Source: Planctomycetes bacterium RIFCSPLOWO2_12_FULL_50_35
Lineage (GTDB): Bacteria; Planctomycetota; Brocadiia; Brocadiales; Bathyanammoxibiaceae
Assembly (NCBI GenBank): GCA_001828605.1
Contig: MHZB01000092.1
Coordinates: 1 to 46,348 of the forward strand
Reading direction: 5' to 3'
DNA: 46,348 bases
Made by a program: the position numbers and the translations under genes. The notes beneath the pieces were generated by a model. That model was not told the DNA's origin. It searched no databases and saw only the letters and a program-made list of their open reading frames with translations. Below, piece by piece: positions 15,727 to 24,161 of the stretch. How positions within the stretch are numbered: position 1 is the first letter of the stretch; each line of letters starts with the position of its first letter.

Positions 15727-16908
15727 GTGCGGAAGAGAAAGATTCTCCTCATAGGAGGCACCGGTGTAGTTGGTAGCGCTCTTGGATGGGAGTTATTTAA
15801 GAACGGTCACCATATTTGGTTTTTAGCCCGGAGGGGTAGAGACGGACGGTCGGCCAAGGAAAGGGTTGTAAGAGCCCTTTCTTTTTATGGGAACAATGTC
15901 AATTTATCCACGCCTCAGGTCTTTGAGGGTGATATTACTCTGCCCAATTGCGGCCTATCCGAGACTAACTGCCAAGCGCTGAATGGTATAGAAGAGATGG
16001 TGAACTGCGCTGCCGATTTGGGTTTTGGTCAAACACGACGGCAGTCCTGGCAAACTAATGTTGGCGGCACTAAAAATGTTATGCGCCTTGCTTGTAAGTT
16101 AGGAGTGGAAAGACTTCACCATTTTAGTTCTGCCTATGTTTGTGGGAAGAGACAAGGAGTGATCAGGGAAGATGACCTGAGTTTTATAAAGGATGGTTTT
16201 CATAACGTATATGAGCGGACGAAATGCGAAGCCGAAATCCTGCTGCGAGACAAATCCAATAACCACTTTGACACCGTAATTTATAGGTTAGGCGTAGTCA
16301 TCGGTAACTCACTTACCGGCGCTATACCGGGGTTTGCAGGTTACTATGCCTTTGCCCAGGCCTTTTCCCTTTTACGCAGACGTCTTGTGGCGCAAGTAAA
16401 AAAAGATACAGAGCCATTCAAACAAGTTGGTATTAAGCTCGAGGGAAACAACCTTATCCTGCCGATAAGGTTTCCCTGTGATGAAAAAGCCAATCTCAGT
16501 ATGATGCCTCTGGATAAGTTTGTAAAAATTTTTGTTCAGATCAGCGCGAAAGACAGCAGTAAAGGATTGACCTTTAACCTTACCAGTAAAGCCGTTTCAT
16601 GCCGAAGACTATTTGAGCTAATTCTTGAGGTACTCGACATCCGCGGAGTTAGCTTTATTGGGAAAAGGGATTATAAAAAATCGGAAGGTATCAAACATCA
16701 GGTCCTTCTTAAGCTGGAAGATGACATTTATAAGATGGCCCAAAATTATCTCCCCTATGTGTTTGAACAGAGGGAATTTGATGTGAGTAATGTAAAGTCC
16801 GTTCTTAGTAAGTATCGTTCTCCGGAGATAAATGAGAACCAGGTTCGCAAAACCTTAAGGTACGCAATGAGGCAGCGAAAGAACAGAAGAACTGGGGAAA
16901 TGGAATGA
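15727..16908 (+). CDS. Extended SDR / thioester-reductase-like NAD(P)-dependent enzyme
   Basis: The 393-aa protein opens with the Rossmann motif LLIGGTGVVGSALGWEL. VNCAADLGFGQ and HHFSSAYVCGKR follow, and the active-site YxxxK is YERTK in a VYERTKCEAEILL context. This arrangement is closest to the male-sterility/thioester-reductase branch (NAD_binding_4), which reduces acyl thioesters or modifies sugars or lipids. The last 120 residues resemble no domain I know. GTG 15727 is the start, with GGGAG 9 nt upstream. No acyl-carrier or polyketide genes are near, so the substrate is unknown. Confidence 0.8.
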   Translation: MRKRKILLIGGTGVVGSALGWELFKNGHHIWFLARRGRDGRSAKERVVRALSFYGNNVNLSTPQVFEGDITLPNCGLSETNCQALNGIEEMVNCAADLGFGQTRRQSWQTNVGGTKNVMRLACKLGVERLHHFSSAYVCGKRQGVIREDDLSFIKDGFHNVYERTKCEAEILLRDKSNNHFDTVIYRLGVVIGNSLTGAIPGFAGYYAFAQAFSLLRRRLVAQVKKDTEPFKQVGIKLEGNNLILPIRFPCDEKANLSMMPLDKFVKIFVQISAKDSSKGLTFNLTSKAVSCRRLFELILEVLDIRGVSFIGKRDYKKSEGIKHQVLLKLEDDIYKMAQNYLPYVFEQREFDVSNVKSVLSKYRSPEINENQVRKTLRYAMRQRKNRRTGEME

Positions 16909-16932
16909 GACCTATGCAAAACTCACAAAGCC

Positions 16933-17020
16933 GTCATTGCGAGGAGTGAAAGCTGCGAAGCAATCTCATGCTTTTTAGTAAAAGCCACTTATGAGATTAC
17001 TTCGCTTCGCCCGCAATGAC
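16933..17020. repeat. MITE-like inverted repeat, GTCATTGCG...CGCAATGAC
   Basis: Terminal arms GTCATTGCG/CGCAATGAC and inner arms GAAGCAATCTCAT/ATGAGATTACTTC make an 88-bp near-palindrome. Repeats beginning GTCATTGCGAG and ending in AAGCAATCTC are widespread in several bacterial phyla. It is preceded by a GAGACCTATGCAAAA sequence shared with the 14.7 kb element. Confidence 0.85.
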
Positions 17021-17165
17021 AATGTGAGACTGTTGACGAACTCTGTAGGGATAGCTTTTGCGGCTGTCCGCTACGTTATATATACCGGTGTTGCCATATG
17101 GCTTTAGCTCTGTGGTGCAACAAGTTATGAAAAACGGTGCATCTGCGTTATGAGAAGATAAAGAT

Positions 17166-18149
17166 ATGCCACAAGGAATCCTGGTTATAACAGAGCAGCG
17201 GGGCGGGGGGCTTAAGAATGTCAACCTTGAGGTTATCGGGGAGGCTCAGCGTCTGTCGGATGCCTGTGGGCTGGGTTTTAGTATATTCGTACTGGGCCAT
17301 AAGATGGAAACTATAACTAAGTCTTTGCTCAATTACGGTGCCGACGAGATCTTCGTGGCTGATTCCGAGATACTAAAAGAATACAACAGCCAGGTATATG
17401 TCCATGTCTTGGTAGATACTGTAGCTGGCAAAAAATCTGTGGCCATATTTCTTCCGGCCACTGCGATGGGTAAGGACTTGGGACCCAGGCTGGCAGCTCG
17501 GCTGGGAGGGGCATATATCGCCGACTGTATCTGGCTTAGTATGGCTGATTTTTTGCTGGAGGCTAGGCGGCTTGTGTATGGGGGCAAGGTTATAGCCACC
17601 GTTAAGAGCAGCCACCCTGAATTCCAGGTCGTTACACTGAAGCCGAATACCTTTAGTAAGGCAAAAGAGATTTTTGGAAAGGAGACCGCCGTTACAAGTG
17701 TAGCGACCCAGTCTCCACCCGGTTTGCGCACCGTATTGAAAGAGATTATCTACGAAAAGGAATACGGCATGGACATTGCTGAGGCCAGGGTAGTTGTCTC
17801 AGGTGGAAGGGGTATGAAGGGTTCGGAGAACTATGGGATGCTTGAGGAATTGGCAGGTCTCCTTGGCGGTGCGGTGGGTGCCTCAAGGGCAGCGGTGGAT
17901 GCAGGCTGGAGGCCCGCCGATACACAAGTAGGTCTCACCGGCAAGACGGTCGCACCCGAATTGTATATAGCCTGCGGTATCTCCGGCTCTCCCCAGCACC
18001 TTGCAGGGATGATGTCATCCGGATGCATCGTTGCTATCAACAAGGACCCCGATGCCCCGATCTTCAAGGTCTCCGATTATGGTATAGTAGGCGACCTCTT
18101 CCAGGTAGTGCCCAGGATGATAGAGGGACTGAAAAAGGCACCTCAGTAA
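17166..18149 (+). CDS. etfA: Electron transfer flavoprotein alpha subunit, without adjacent beta subunit
   Basis: The 327-aa protein has both EtfA domains. The N-terminal alpha/beta domain carries FLPATAMGKDLGPRLAARL. The C-terminal FAD domain has VVSGGRGMKG, VGASRAAVDAGW, QVGLTGKTVAPELYIACGISG and VAINKDPDAPIFKVSDYGIVGD. EtfA/EtfB heterodimers carry electrons between dehydrogenases and quinone or ferredoxin. EtfB normally lies directly upstream, but here the upstream 257 nt hold only a repeat, and no etfB is in the window. The partner must be elsewhere, or was lost. All FAD motifs look intact, so the gene is probably functional. Confidence 0.93.
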   Translation: MPQGILVITEQRGGGLKNVNLEVIGEAQRLSDACGLGFSIFVLGHKMETITKSLLNYGADEIFVADSEILKEYNSQVYVHVLVDTVAGKKSVAIFLPATAMGKDLGPRLAARLGGAYIADCIWLSMADFLLEARRLVYGGKVIATVKSSHPEFQVVTLKPNTFSKAKEIFGKETAVTSVATQSPPGLRTVLKEIIYEKEYGMDIAEARVVVSGGRGMKGSENYGMLEELAGLLGGAVGASRAAVDAGWRPADTQVGLTGKTVAPELYIACGISGSPQHLAGMMSSGCIVAINKDPDAPIFKVSDYGIVGDLFQVVPRMIEGLKKAPQ

Positions 18150-18235
18150 GTAAGCTGCTTCAAACGTATTCTACTAAACTATAATTTTCTCCAGGAAGAT
18201 ATCCTTTTTAAAAATCTCTAGTTTTTCAGAGGTAT

Positions 18236-18355
18236 CATTCATAGTATTATCATAATTATGAATGGAGGTAGAGGCATGACCATGTCAAAGGTTCGCCCAG
18301 CAACGTGGCGAATCCACCTTTGGCATGACAGGTCCGTCTTGGCGGGCATGCCGCG
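18236..18355. repeat. Small inverted repeats before murQ
   Basis: CATTCATA (18236-18243) pairs with TATGAATG (18257-18264). Downstream, TCAAAGG-TTCGCC pairs imperfectly with GGCGAA-TCCA-CCTTTG. They occupy the etfA-murQ gap; role unknown. Confidence 0.5.
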
Positions 18356-18379
18356 CCTCCGCCTTCAAGGAGAAACACG

Positions 18380-19405
18380 ATGCCCAGGATGAAGAAAGTG
18401 AGAAATTTTATCTCGAAGCGTAAAATTAAAGACCTGAAGAATCTTGTCTCAAGGCGCAAGATAGAAAGCGTCAAGAACCTTCTTTCAAAAGTAGGGCACA
18501 CCGTCATTGATAGGTCGAAATTGTTAACAGAGAAGATACTTCACGAAACAAAGGACATAGACTCTAAGGGCACTCTGGATATAGTGGACATAATAAACAA
18601 AGAAGATGCAAAGGTGGCTTCAGCCGTTCACAAGGAACGCAAGAACATCGCCCGCGCAGTAGAGTTGATAGTAAAGTCGTTCAGAAGCGGGGGCCGTTTG
18701 TTCTACGTCGGGGCAGGCACCAGCGGCCGACTGGGCATACTGGACGCATCAGAGATGCCGCCGACCTTCGGTACGCCGCCCGGGCTGGTACGGGGCATCA
18801 TCGCCGGCGGCAGGAGGGCCGTATTCCGCTCCGTGGAAGGGGCGGAGGACAGACGCCCAGAAGGCGAAAGGGCCATATACAAGGTAGGTATAAAAGATAC
18901 CGATACGGTGGTTGGTATTGCCGCCGGGGGTACAACTCCATTTGTACAATCGGCTATAAAGGCGGCAAAGAGGATGGGGGCCAAGACCGTCTTCCTAACC
19001 TGCAACCCGGGCACCAAACCGGAAACACCCACTGACGTAATCATACGGCCGGTCACGGGCCCAGAGGTAATTACAGGTTCCACGCGGATGAAGGCAGGGA
19101 CGGCTACGAAACTCGTCCTCAATACTTTAACCACAGCCGCAATGATAAAGACTGGCCGGGTTTACGGGAATCTGATGGTTGACCTGAACGCCACAAACGA
19201 CAAACTGACTGACCGCAGCGAGCGTATAGTCATGCAAGTCACCGGTCAATCAAGACGGGCAGCAAAAAGGCTCCTAAAGAAGGCCCGTGGAAGGACAAAG
19301 ACCGCCATATTAATGCACCTGCGTGGCATCTCCTACGGAGACGCACAGAAAAGACTCTCCCGCTCAAATGGCTTCGTAAGGGATGCGCTGGAGAGTTCTT
19401 CTTGA
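18380..19405 (+). CDS. murQ: N-acetylmuramic acid 6-phosphate etherase (MurQ) with basic N-terminal extension
   Basis: The SIS-domain body (about residue 47 on) is MurQ: LLTEKILHETKDID start, FYVGAGTSGRLGILDASEMPPTFG with the catalytic Glu, IAAGGTTPFV, and ITGSTRMKAGTATKLVLN. MurQ cleaves the lactyl ether of MurNAc-6-P to GlcNAc-6-P and lactate in cell-wall recycling. The first 46 residues are extra: a Lys/Arg-rich stretch with repeated ISKRKIKDLKNL / VSRRKIESVKNL units. AAGGAG 7 nt before ATG 18380 shows that this start is used. No PTS or AnmK gene is near. The end, after about residue 300, has the family's small UBA-like helical domain. Confidence 0.92.
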   Translation: MPRMKKVRNFISKRKIKDLKNLVSRRKIESVKNLLSKVGHTVIDRSKLLTEKILHETKDIDSKGTLDIVDIINKEDAKVASAVHKERKNIARAVELIVKSFRSGGRLFYVGAGTSGRLGILDASEMPPTFGTPPGLVRGIIAGGRRAVFRSVEGAEDRRPEGERAIYKVGIKDTDTVVGIAAGGTTPFVQSAIKAAKRMGAKTVFLTCNPGTKPETPTDVIIRPVTGPEVITGSTRMKAGTATKLVLNTLTTAAMIKTGRVYGNLMVDLNATNDKLTDRSERIVMQVTGQSRRAAKRLLKKARGRTKTAILMHLRGISYGDAQKRLSRSNGFVRDALESSS

Positions 19406-19448
19406 CAAAAATGAAGATTGGCCTTATCATCTGGAAATGAGTATTTAT

Positions 19449-19484
19449 GCTCGTTAAACCTCTCTTTTCTTGTTATTAACGAGC
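19449..19484. terminator. Inverted repeat after murQ
   Basis: GCTCGTTAA and TTAACGAGC form a perfect 9-bp stem with an 18-nt, T-rich loop between murQ and the S41 gene. No T-tract follows, so termination is uncertain. Confidence 0.35.
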
Positions 19485-19535
19485 CCAATCCCATATATAT
19501 AAACAGCGCTATGCTGAACAAACGGAATAAAACCG

Positions 19536-22500
19536 ATGTATCCTTCTCCTAGAAATTCCCCAAGAACCCTTCCAATAACCATTTTTCTCTTAGTCGTCCT
19601 GTCCCTTGCAATAATTGTTAATCCGTGCGATGCATTTCTTCTGGACTGGTACAGCGACGACGCCGTAGCCAAGTACAGGCTGTCCGGGGCCGTGTGTTCA
19701 TACGTCGAGAGGTTCTACGTAGACCACGACAGGATACATCCCCGACAGATGCTGACGGAGGCGTTGTCCTGGACAGAAAGACTCCTACCCAGCGTATTAG
19801 TGCAGACCTCCGAATCATCCGACATGGTAGACATTTTCACCGGTGGCGCAAAAAGAACGCTGTCCACCAGCCGCATAGAAACCCTTGACGATATGTTGAC
19901 ACTCCTCAAGGATTCGCTGCTCTTTATCCAGACAAACCGCCCCGAACCGAACGAACCGAAACCAAGCGACATTGAGTACGCCGCCATAAACGGCATCCTA
20001 TCCGACCTTGACCCGCACTCCGTACTATTCCCGCCGAAAGAATACAAGGAATTCAAGATAGGAACGTCAGGAAGATTCGGTGGACTTGGCATGGTGGTTG
20101 GAATAAGGGACATGCATCTCACGGTAATATCAACCATTGAGGGTACCCCCGCCCATAAGACAGGCCTAAAAAGTGGTGACAAGATTATGCAGATAGACAA
20201 TGAGTCGACCGTTAACATGTCCCTGTTCGACGCCGTGAATAAGTTGAGAGGCGCGCCGGATACAAAGGTTACCCTCTTATTGCACAGAGATAAGACGGCA
20301 AAAGAAGAGACCATCCAGCTCAAAAGGGAAATAATAGCCTTGCCAAGCGTGGAATCTCAATCCCTCGGAGAGGGTTACGGATATATAAGAATCAGAAACT
20401 TCCAGGAGGACACCGCAGATGACTTGGACAGACAAATCAAGCACCTGAGTTCGGAAACCGGCAAGATCAAAGGCATTGTCCTGGATATGAGAAACAATTC
20501 GGGTGGACTGCTTGACCAGGCCATAAAGGTGTCTGACAAGTTCCTCGACAACGGGATAATCGTAGTAACCACCGGACCCGGGAAAAGACGCCGCGAAGTA
20601 GAGGTTGCGAAGGAGTCGGAAGACGACCTCCTTACGTGCCCCATAATAATACTTATAGACTCCAACAGCGCATCCGGTGCAGAGATAGTAGCGGCCGCCC
20701 TTAAGGAAAACAACAGGGCCGTTCTGGTGGGCGACAGGACCTTCGGAAAAGGCACGGTTCAACAGCTCATAGACATGGCAGACGGTTCAGCGCTGAAACT
20801 TACAGTCGCAAAGTATCTCACCCCTTTATACAGAGACATTCAAACGATAGGAGTATCCCCCGACATCTCACTTGTACCGGTGATCGTCGGCAAGAAGGAC
20901 ATATACCTTGTCAAGGGCAACTCAGGCGCATTGAGGGAATCTGACATGGAGGGGCATCTGTACGGTTCCCCCGGCGTCCAGGAAGAACCATTGGATACGC
21001 TAAGGTACCTAAAAGCCTCTGAGGAACCGTCCGAGGGTGAAGGCGAAACTGAGGATGTAAAGCCGGATGACCCCTATAAGTCAACGGACCTGTCAAAGGA
21101 TCCCCAGATCCAGTTAGTTAAGAGACTCATTAAGAGCACAACCTCCTCCAGAAGCGAGGAAATGCTGGAAGACATGAGAGCTACCCTCGAGGAACTCAAG
21201 AAAAGTGAAGAAGAGCGAATCGTTGCAGCCCTTAATGAGCACGGGATTGATTGGTCAGAGGGAAAGAGCCCGGCTGCGCCTAAGCCGGTAGCCACACTAT
21301 CCCTTAACCCAGCCAGCGAAAAAGTAACGGCTGGAGAAAAGGCCACCGTCACCATCAATGTAACCAACGAAAGTAACGGAACGCTGTACAGGATGTTTGC
21401 CATTTCCGAGTCGAAAAACCCCCTTCTCGATAAACTAGAGTTTCCACTGGGAAGGATTGAGGGAGGAACATCCAAAAGTTATTCACATGAGGTAGAGATA
21501 CCCAAGAGTGCACTTGACAGAAGCGACGAGTTCGTCGTTAAATTCAGTGAAGCAAACGGCCATATCCCGAAAGACCTACATGGCAACCTTATCACGGAGG
21601 CACTGAAGAGACCGGAGTTCGCCTACACATACCAAATTACAGAGAGCGGTGTAGATGGTTACAAACCCAGTGACGATGGCCTTATACAGAGGGGCGAACA
21701 CATAGACCTCCTGGTAACCGTAAAAAACGTTGGGGAGGGCAAGAGCACAAAAAACGTCGTTACACTAAGGGAACTCAGCGATAAGGAGGTTTTTGTAGAA
21801 AAGGGATCGCAAGAGATAGGCGAACTGGCACCCGGGGAGAGCAAGACCGTATCCTTGCGTTTACATGTCAGAGACAGTATAGAGGCAAATGAGTTCACCG
21901 TAAAACTTGTGGTAACGGACTTGACCCTTGGCGTCTACCTTACTGACAAACTCACATTTCCCGTATTGGAGACCAAGGAGTCCCCGGCACTGACTGATAT
22001 GTCTAAAGACTTACTCGTTATTCGAGACGAAACCCCTGTGTACGGGGGAAGGTCTACGGATTCACCCGTAATGAACGTCATGAAAAAAGGTAATGTCTTC
22101 AAGGCAAATGGTTGGGTACCGGGCTGGTACAGGATAAAACTCTCAAACGACGGCTGGGGCTGGGTGCTCGCCAGGGACGTACATGAAACAGACGAATCTG
22201 CGTATGGGGCGGTTACGCCGGAACTTCACGTTCAACGCACACCTCCTATCATAAAAATGGAACATCCCCCATATCTTTCAAACACGTTGAGAACGGTTGT
22301 ATCCGGCAGTGTTACGGACGAAAGTGGAGTAAAGTACGTTTACATTATGGTAAATAATGACAAGGTCTATCTAAATACTCCTGAGAAGGCTGGAGAAATC
22401 AGGAAACTCAATTTCAAGGCCGAAATACCTCTTGAGGAAGGTCCAAATACCGTGACCATTATTGCCAGAGATGCCTCAGATTTAGTAACCACCAGGAGCT

Positions 22501-22568
22501 TTATTACCAGCGCAAAGACCGCCCTTGTAAAAGGAGTGGGAGAAGACTACGCGCCGGAGATACGCTGA
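19536..22568 (+). CDS. S41 (CtpA/Tsp-type) protease with long multi-domain C-terminus, 1010 aa
   Basis: A membrane or signal segment (TIFLLVVLSLAIIVNP) is followed by a helical region and a PDZ domain (FGGLGMVVGI, GLKSGDKIMQID). The S41 catalytic core has nucleophile Ser in SNSASGAEIVAAAL and general-base Lys in TFGKGTVQ. GIVLDMRNNSGGLL is also typical. Unlike ordinary CtpA proteins of 400-550 aa, another 500 residues follow: an acidic linker, two beta-sandwich segments of CARDB/NEW3 type (ATVTINVTNESNGTL, HIDLLVTVKNVGEG), an SH3-like segment (GGRSTDSPVMNVMKKGN, WGWVLARDV) and a final Ig-like domain with GPNTVTIIARD. Likely a periplasmic processing protease that binds envelope components. Confidence 0.9.
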   Translation: MYPSPRNSPRTLPITIFLLVVLSLAIIVNPCDAFLLDWYSDDAVAKYRLSGAVCSYVERFYVDHDRIHPRQMLTEALSWTERLLPSVLVQTSESSDMVDIFTGGAKRTLSTSRIETLDDMLTLLKDSLLFIQTNRPEPNEPKPSDIEYAAINGILSDLDPHSVLFPPKEYKEFKIGTSGRFGGLGMVVGIRDMHLTVISTIEGTPAHKTGLKSGDKIMQIDNESTVNMSLFDAVNKLRGAPDTKVTLLLHRDKTAKEETIQLKREIIALPSVESQSLGEGYGYIRIRNFQEDTADDLDRQIKHLSSETGKIKGIVLDMRNNSGGLLDQAIKVSDKFLDNGIIVVTTGPGKRRREVEVAKESEDDLLTCPIIILIDSNSASGAEIVAAALKENNRAVLVGDRTFGKGTVQQLIDMADGSALKLTVAKYLTPLYRDIQTIGVSPDISLVPVIVGKKDIYLVKGNSGALRESDMEGHLYGSPGVQEEPLDTLRYLKASEEPSEGEGETEDVKPDDPYKSTDLSKDPQIQLVKRLIKSTTSSRSEEMLEDMRATLEELKKSEEERIVAALNEHGIDWSEGKSPAAPKPVATLSLNPASEKVTAGEKATVTINVTNESNGTLYRMFAISESKNPLLDKLEFPLGRIEGGTSKSYSHEVEIPKSALDRSDEFVVKFSEANGHIPKDLHGNLITEALKRPEFAYTYQITESGVDGYKPSDDGLIQRGEHIDLLVTVKNVGEGKSTKNVVTLRELSDKEVFVEKGSQEIGELAPGESKTVSLRLHVRDSIEANEFTVKLVVTDLTLGVYLTDKLTFPVLETKESPALTDMSKDLLVIRDETPVYGGRSTDSPVMNVMKKGNVFKANGWVPGWYRIKLSNDGWGWVLARDVHETDESAYGAVTPELHVQRTPPIIKMEHPPYLSNTLRTVVSGSVTDESGVKYVYIMVNNDKVYLNTPEKAGEIRKLNFKAEIPLEEGPNTVTIIARDASDLVTTRSFITSAKTALVKGVGEDYAPEIR

Positions 22569-22639
22569 CCACCATCCTAAGGGGGTAAATACACCCGTGT
22601 TGACAAACGCCCTGCCGCTTGCGTTCCGGTCCGGCTGGG

Positions 22640-23812
22640 TTATTTATGCTGTTCCGATTCACACCTGTAATGTGCACTGAGTATCTTGGCAATCTCCGGC
22701 CTGGTAAACGACGACGGCGGCATCTGACCCTCCACAAGCATCTTTCTCACCTCCGTGCCGCTCAGGGCAACGTGGTGCTCTGAGCCATGGGGACAGGTCT
22801 TAAAAGAAGCCATCCCATAACAGCTCTTGCAATAAAAGGTGTGGTCAAAGAACAACGGTACGATGCCTATATCATCCCTGTCAAACTCATCAAAGATGTA
22901 GTGGGCGTCGAAGCTGCCGTAATAACTCCCCACCCCGGCGTGGTCCCGCCCCACTATGAAGTGCGTGCACCCATAGTTCTTTCTCACAATGGCATGAAAT
23001 ATGGCCTCCTTAGGCCCGGCATAACGCATGGCCGCGGGGAAGACAGACAAGGCTACCCTGTCTCTTGGATAATAGTTCTCCAGTAAGACCTCGTAACAGG
23101 ACATCCTTACATCGGCTGGGATATCATCCTTTTTCGTCTCACCCACCAGAGGGTGCAGCAACAGCGCATCTACCACCTCGAGCGCGCACTTCTGGATGTA
23201 CTCATGCGCCCTGTGCACGGGATTGCGGGTCTGGAAGCCTACCACTCGCCTCCAGCCCTTTTTGTGAAAGAGTTCTCTGGTGTCCGCCGGATCCAGCCTG
23301 TATTTGATGAAGTCGTTGTGCTTGGGACGATTGACCACGCTTACCTTACCGCCGAGAAGCACGTCACCACTATTATAAAGACGATTCACCCCGGGGTGCT
23401 TATCGTCCTTTGTACCGTACACCTCCAGGGCCTCCTTCTCCTTGTCATAATGAAATTTCTCCTGAAGGTGCAGTACGGCAAGCACCGTACCGGAGCCGTC
23501 CTCCAGCGCAATGTCTTCACCCTCTTTAAGATTATCTGCCTCTTTATTACCGGCAGCAAGGACGACCGGAAGGCTCCAAACAACTCCGTTCTCCAGCCGC
23601 ATCGTGTCCACAACGCTGTCGTAGTCCGCCTTACACATAAAACCTTCAAGAGGACTAAAGGCCCCGGTAGCAATCAACTCAATGTCATATACCTCCTGAG
23701 GGGTTAGCTTCAGTCGCTGCAGCTTCTTTGCGGCTCTATCCAACAACTCAACTTTGGCAGCCCCGTGAACAACCCTGTCTATAAGTCTTCCACCATGCGG
23801 TTCTATTGTCAT
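22640..23812 (-). CDS. sat: Sulfate adenylyltransferase (ATP sulfurylase)
   Basis: This 390-aa Sat is of the homo-oligomeric, dissimilatory-type family. Motifs are [15 protein letters not shown] (ATP/sulfate site), [11 protein letters not shown] and [13 protein letters not shown]-type zinc-binding region ([17 protein letters not shown]) is present. It activates sulfate to APS, or runs backward making ATP from APS. It lies 19 nt downstream of aprB, so its product or substrate is handled by AprAB. The last gene of the rrf2-aprA-aprB-sat operon, convergent with the S41 gene. Confidence 0.96.
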   Translation of the reverse strand: MTIEPHGGRLIDRVVHGAAKVELLDRAAKKLQRLKLTPQEVYDIELIATGAFSPLEGFMCKADYDSVVDTMRLENGVVWSLPVVLAAGNKEADNLKEGEDIALEDGSGTVLAVLHLQEKFHYDKEKEALEVYGTKDDKHPGVNRLYNSGDVLLGGKVSVVNRPKHNDFIKYRLDPADTRELFHKKGWRRVVGFQTRNPVHRAHEYIQKCALEVVDALLLHPLVGETKKDDIPADVRMSCYEVLLENYYPRDRVALSVFPAAMRYAGPKEAIFHAIVRKNYGCTHFIVGRDHAGVGSYYGSFDAHYIFDEFDRDDIGIVPLFFDHTFYCKSCYGMASFKTCPHGSEHHVALSGTEVRKMLVEGQMPPSSFTRPEIAKILSAHYRCESEQHK

Positions 23813-23831
23813 CGCCTCTTAGTCCCTCCTC

Positions 23832-24161
23832 TTAAGAAACATTCTTCCTCACAGCCTCTAGTGTAAACTCTTCTTTTTCCCCTTTGCGATCTGTTATAGT
23901 CCAAAAGGTCTTGTCGCCTCTGGCGCTTGCCTTTAACGATGCGCCTGCATCCTGTTCTATCTGAAACGGCAGCCGCAGGCTTATTGCCGCTACCGGACAG
24001 TCCTTAACGCAAGACGTACAGGCCCAGCAATCCTCCAGCGGTCTCACCACGGGCCACCCGCCCTCATCCTGCGTGATAAGGTCGCCGGGGCATATCCGCT
24101 CACAACGCTTTTCTTTAGCATCGCCACAGCGGTTACAAACGTTATAGTCTATCGTTACCAT
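23832..24161 (-). CDS. aprB: Adenylylsulfate reductase beta subunit-like ferredoxin (short AprB)
   Basis: The 109-aa protein has two [4Fe-4S] motifs in the AprB style: VCNRCGDAKEKRCERICPGDL and DCWACTSCVKDCP. The first, with its widened spacing, is diagnostic of AprB rather than of plain ferredoxins. It is shorter than the 140-165 aa of sulfate-reducer AprB; the long C-terminal tail that wraps the alpha subunit is missing. It overlaps aprA by 20 nt and would pass electrons to the FAD of AprA. Its electron donor is unknown. Confidence 0.88.
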   Translation of the reverse strand: MVTIDYNVCNRCGDAKEKRCERICPGDLITQDEGGWPVVRPLEDCWACTSCVKDCPVAAISLRLPFQIEQDAGASLKASARGDKTFWTITDRKGEKEEFTLEAVRKNVS

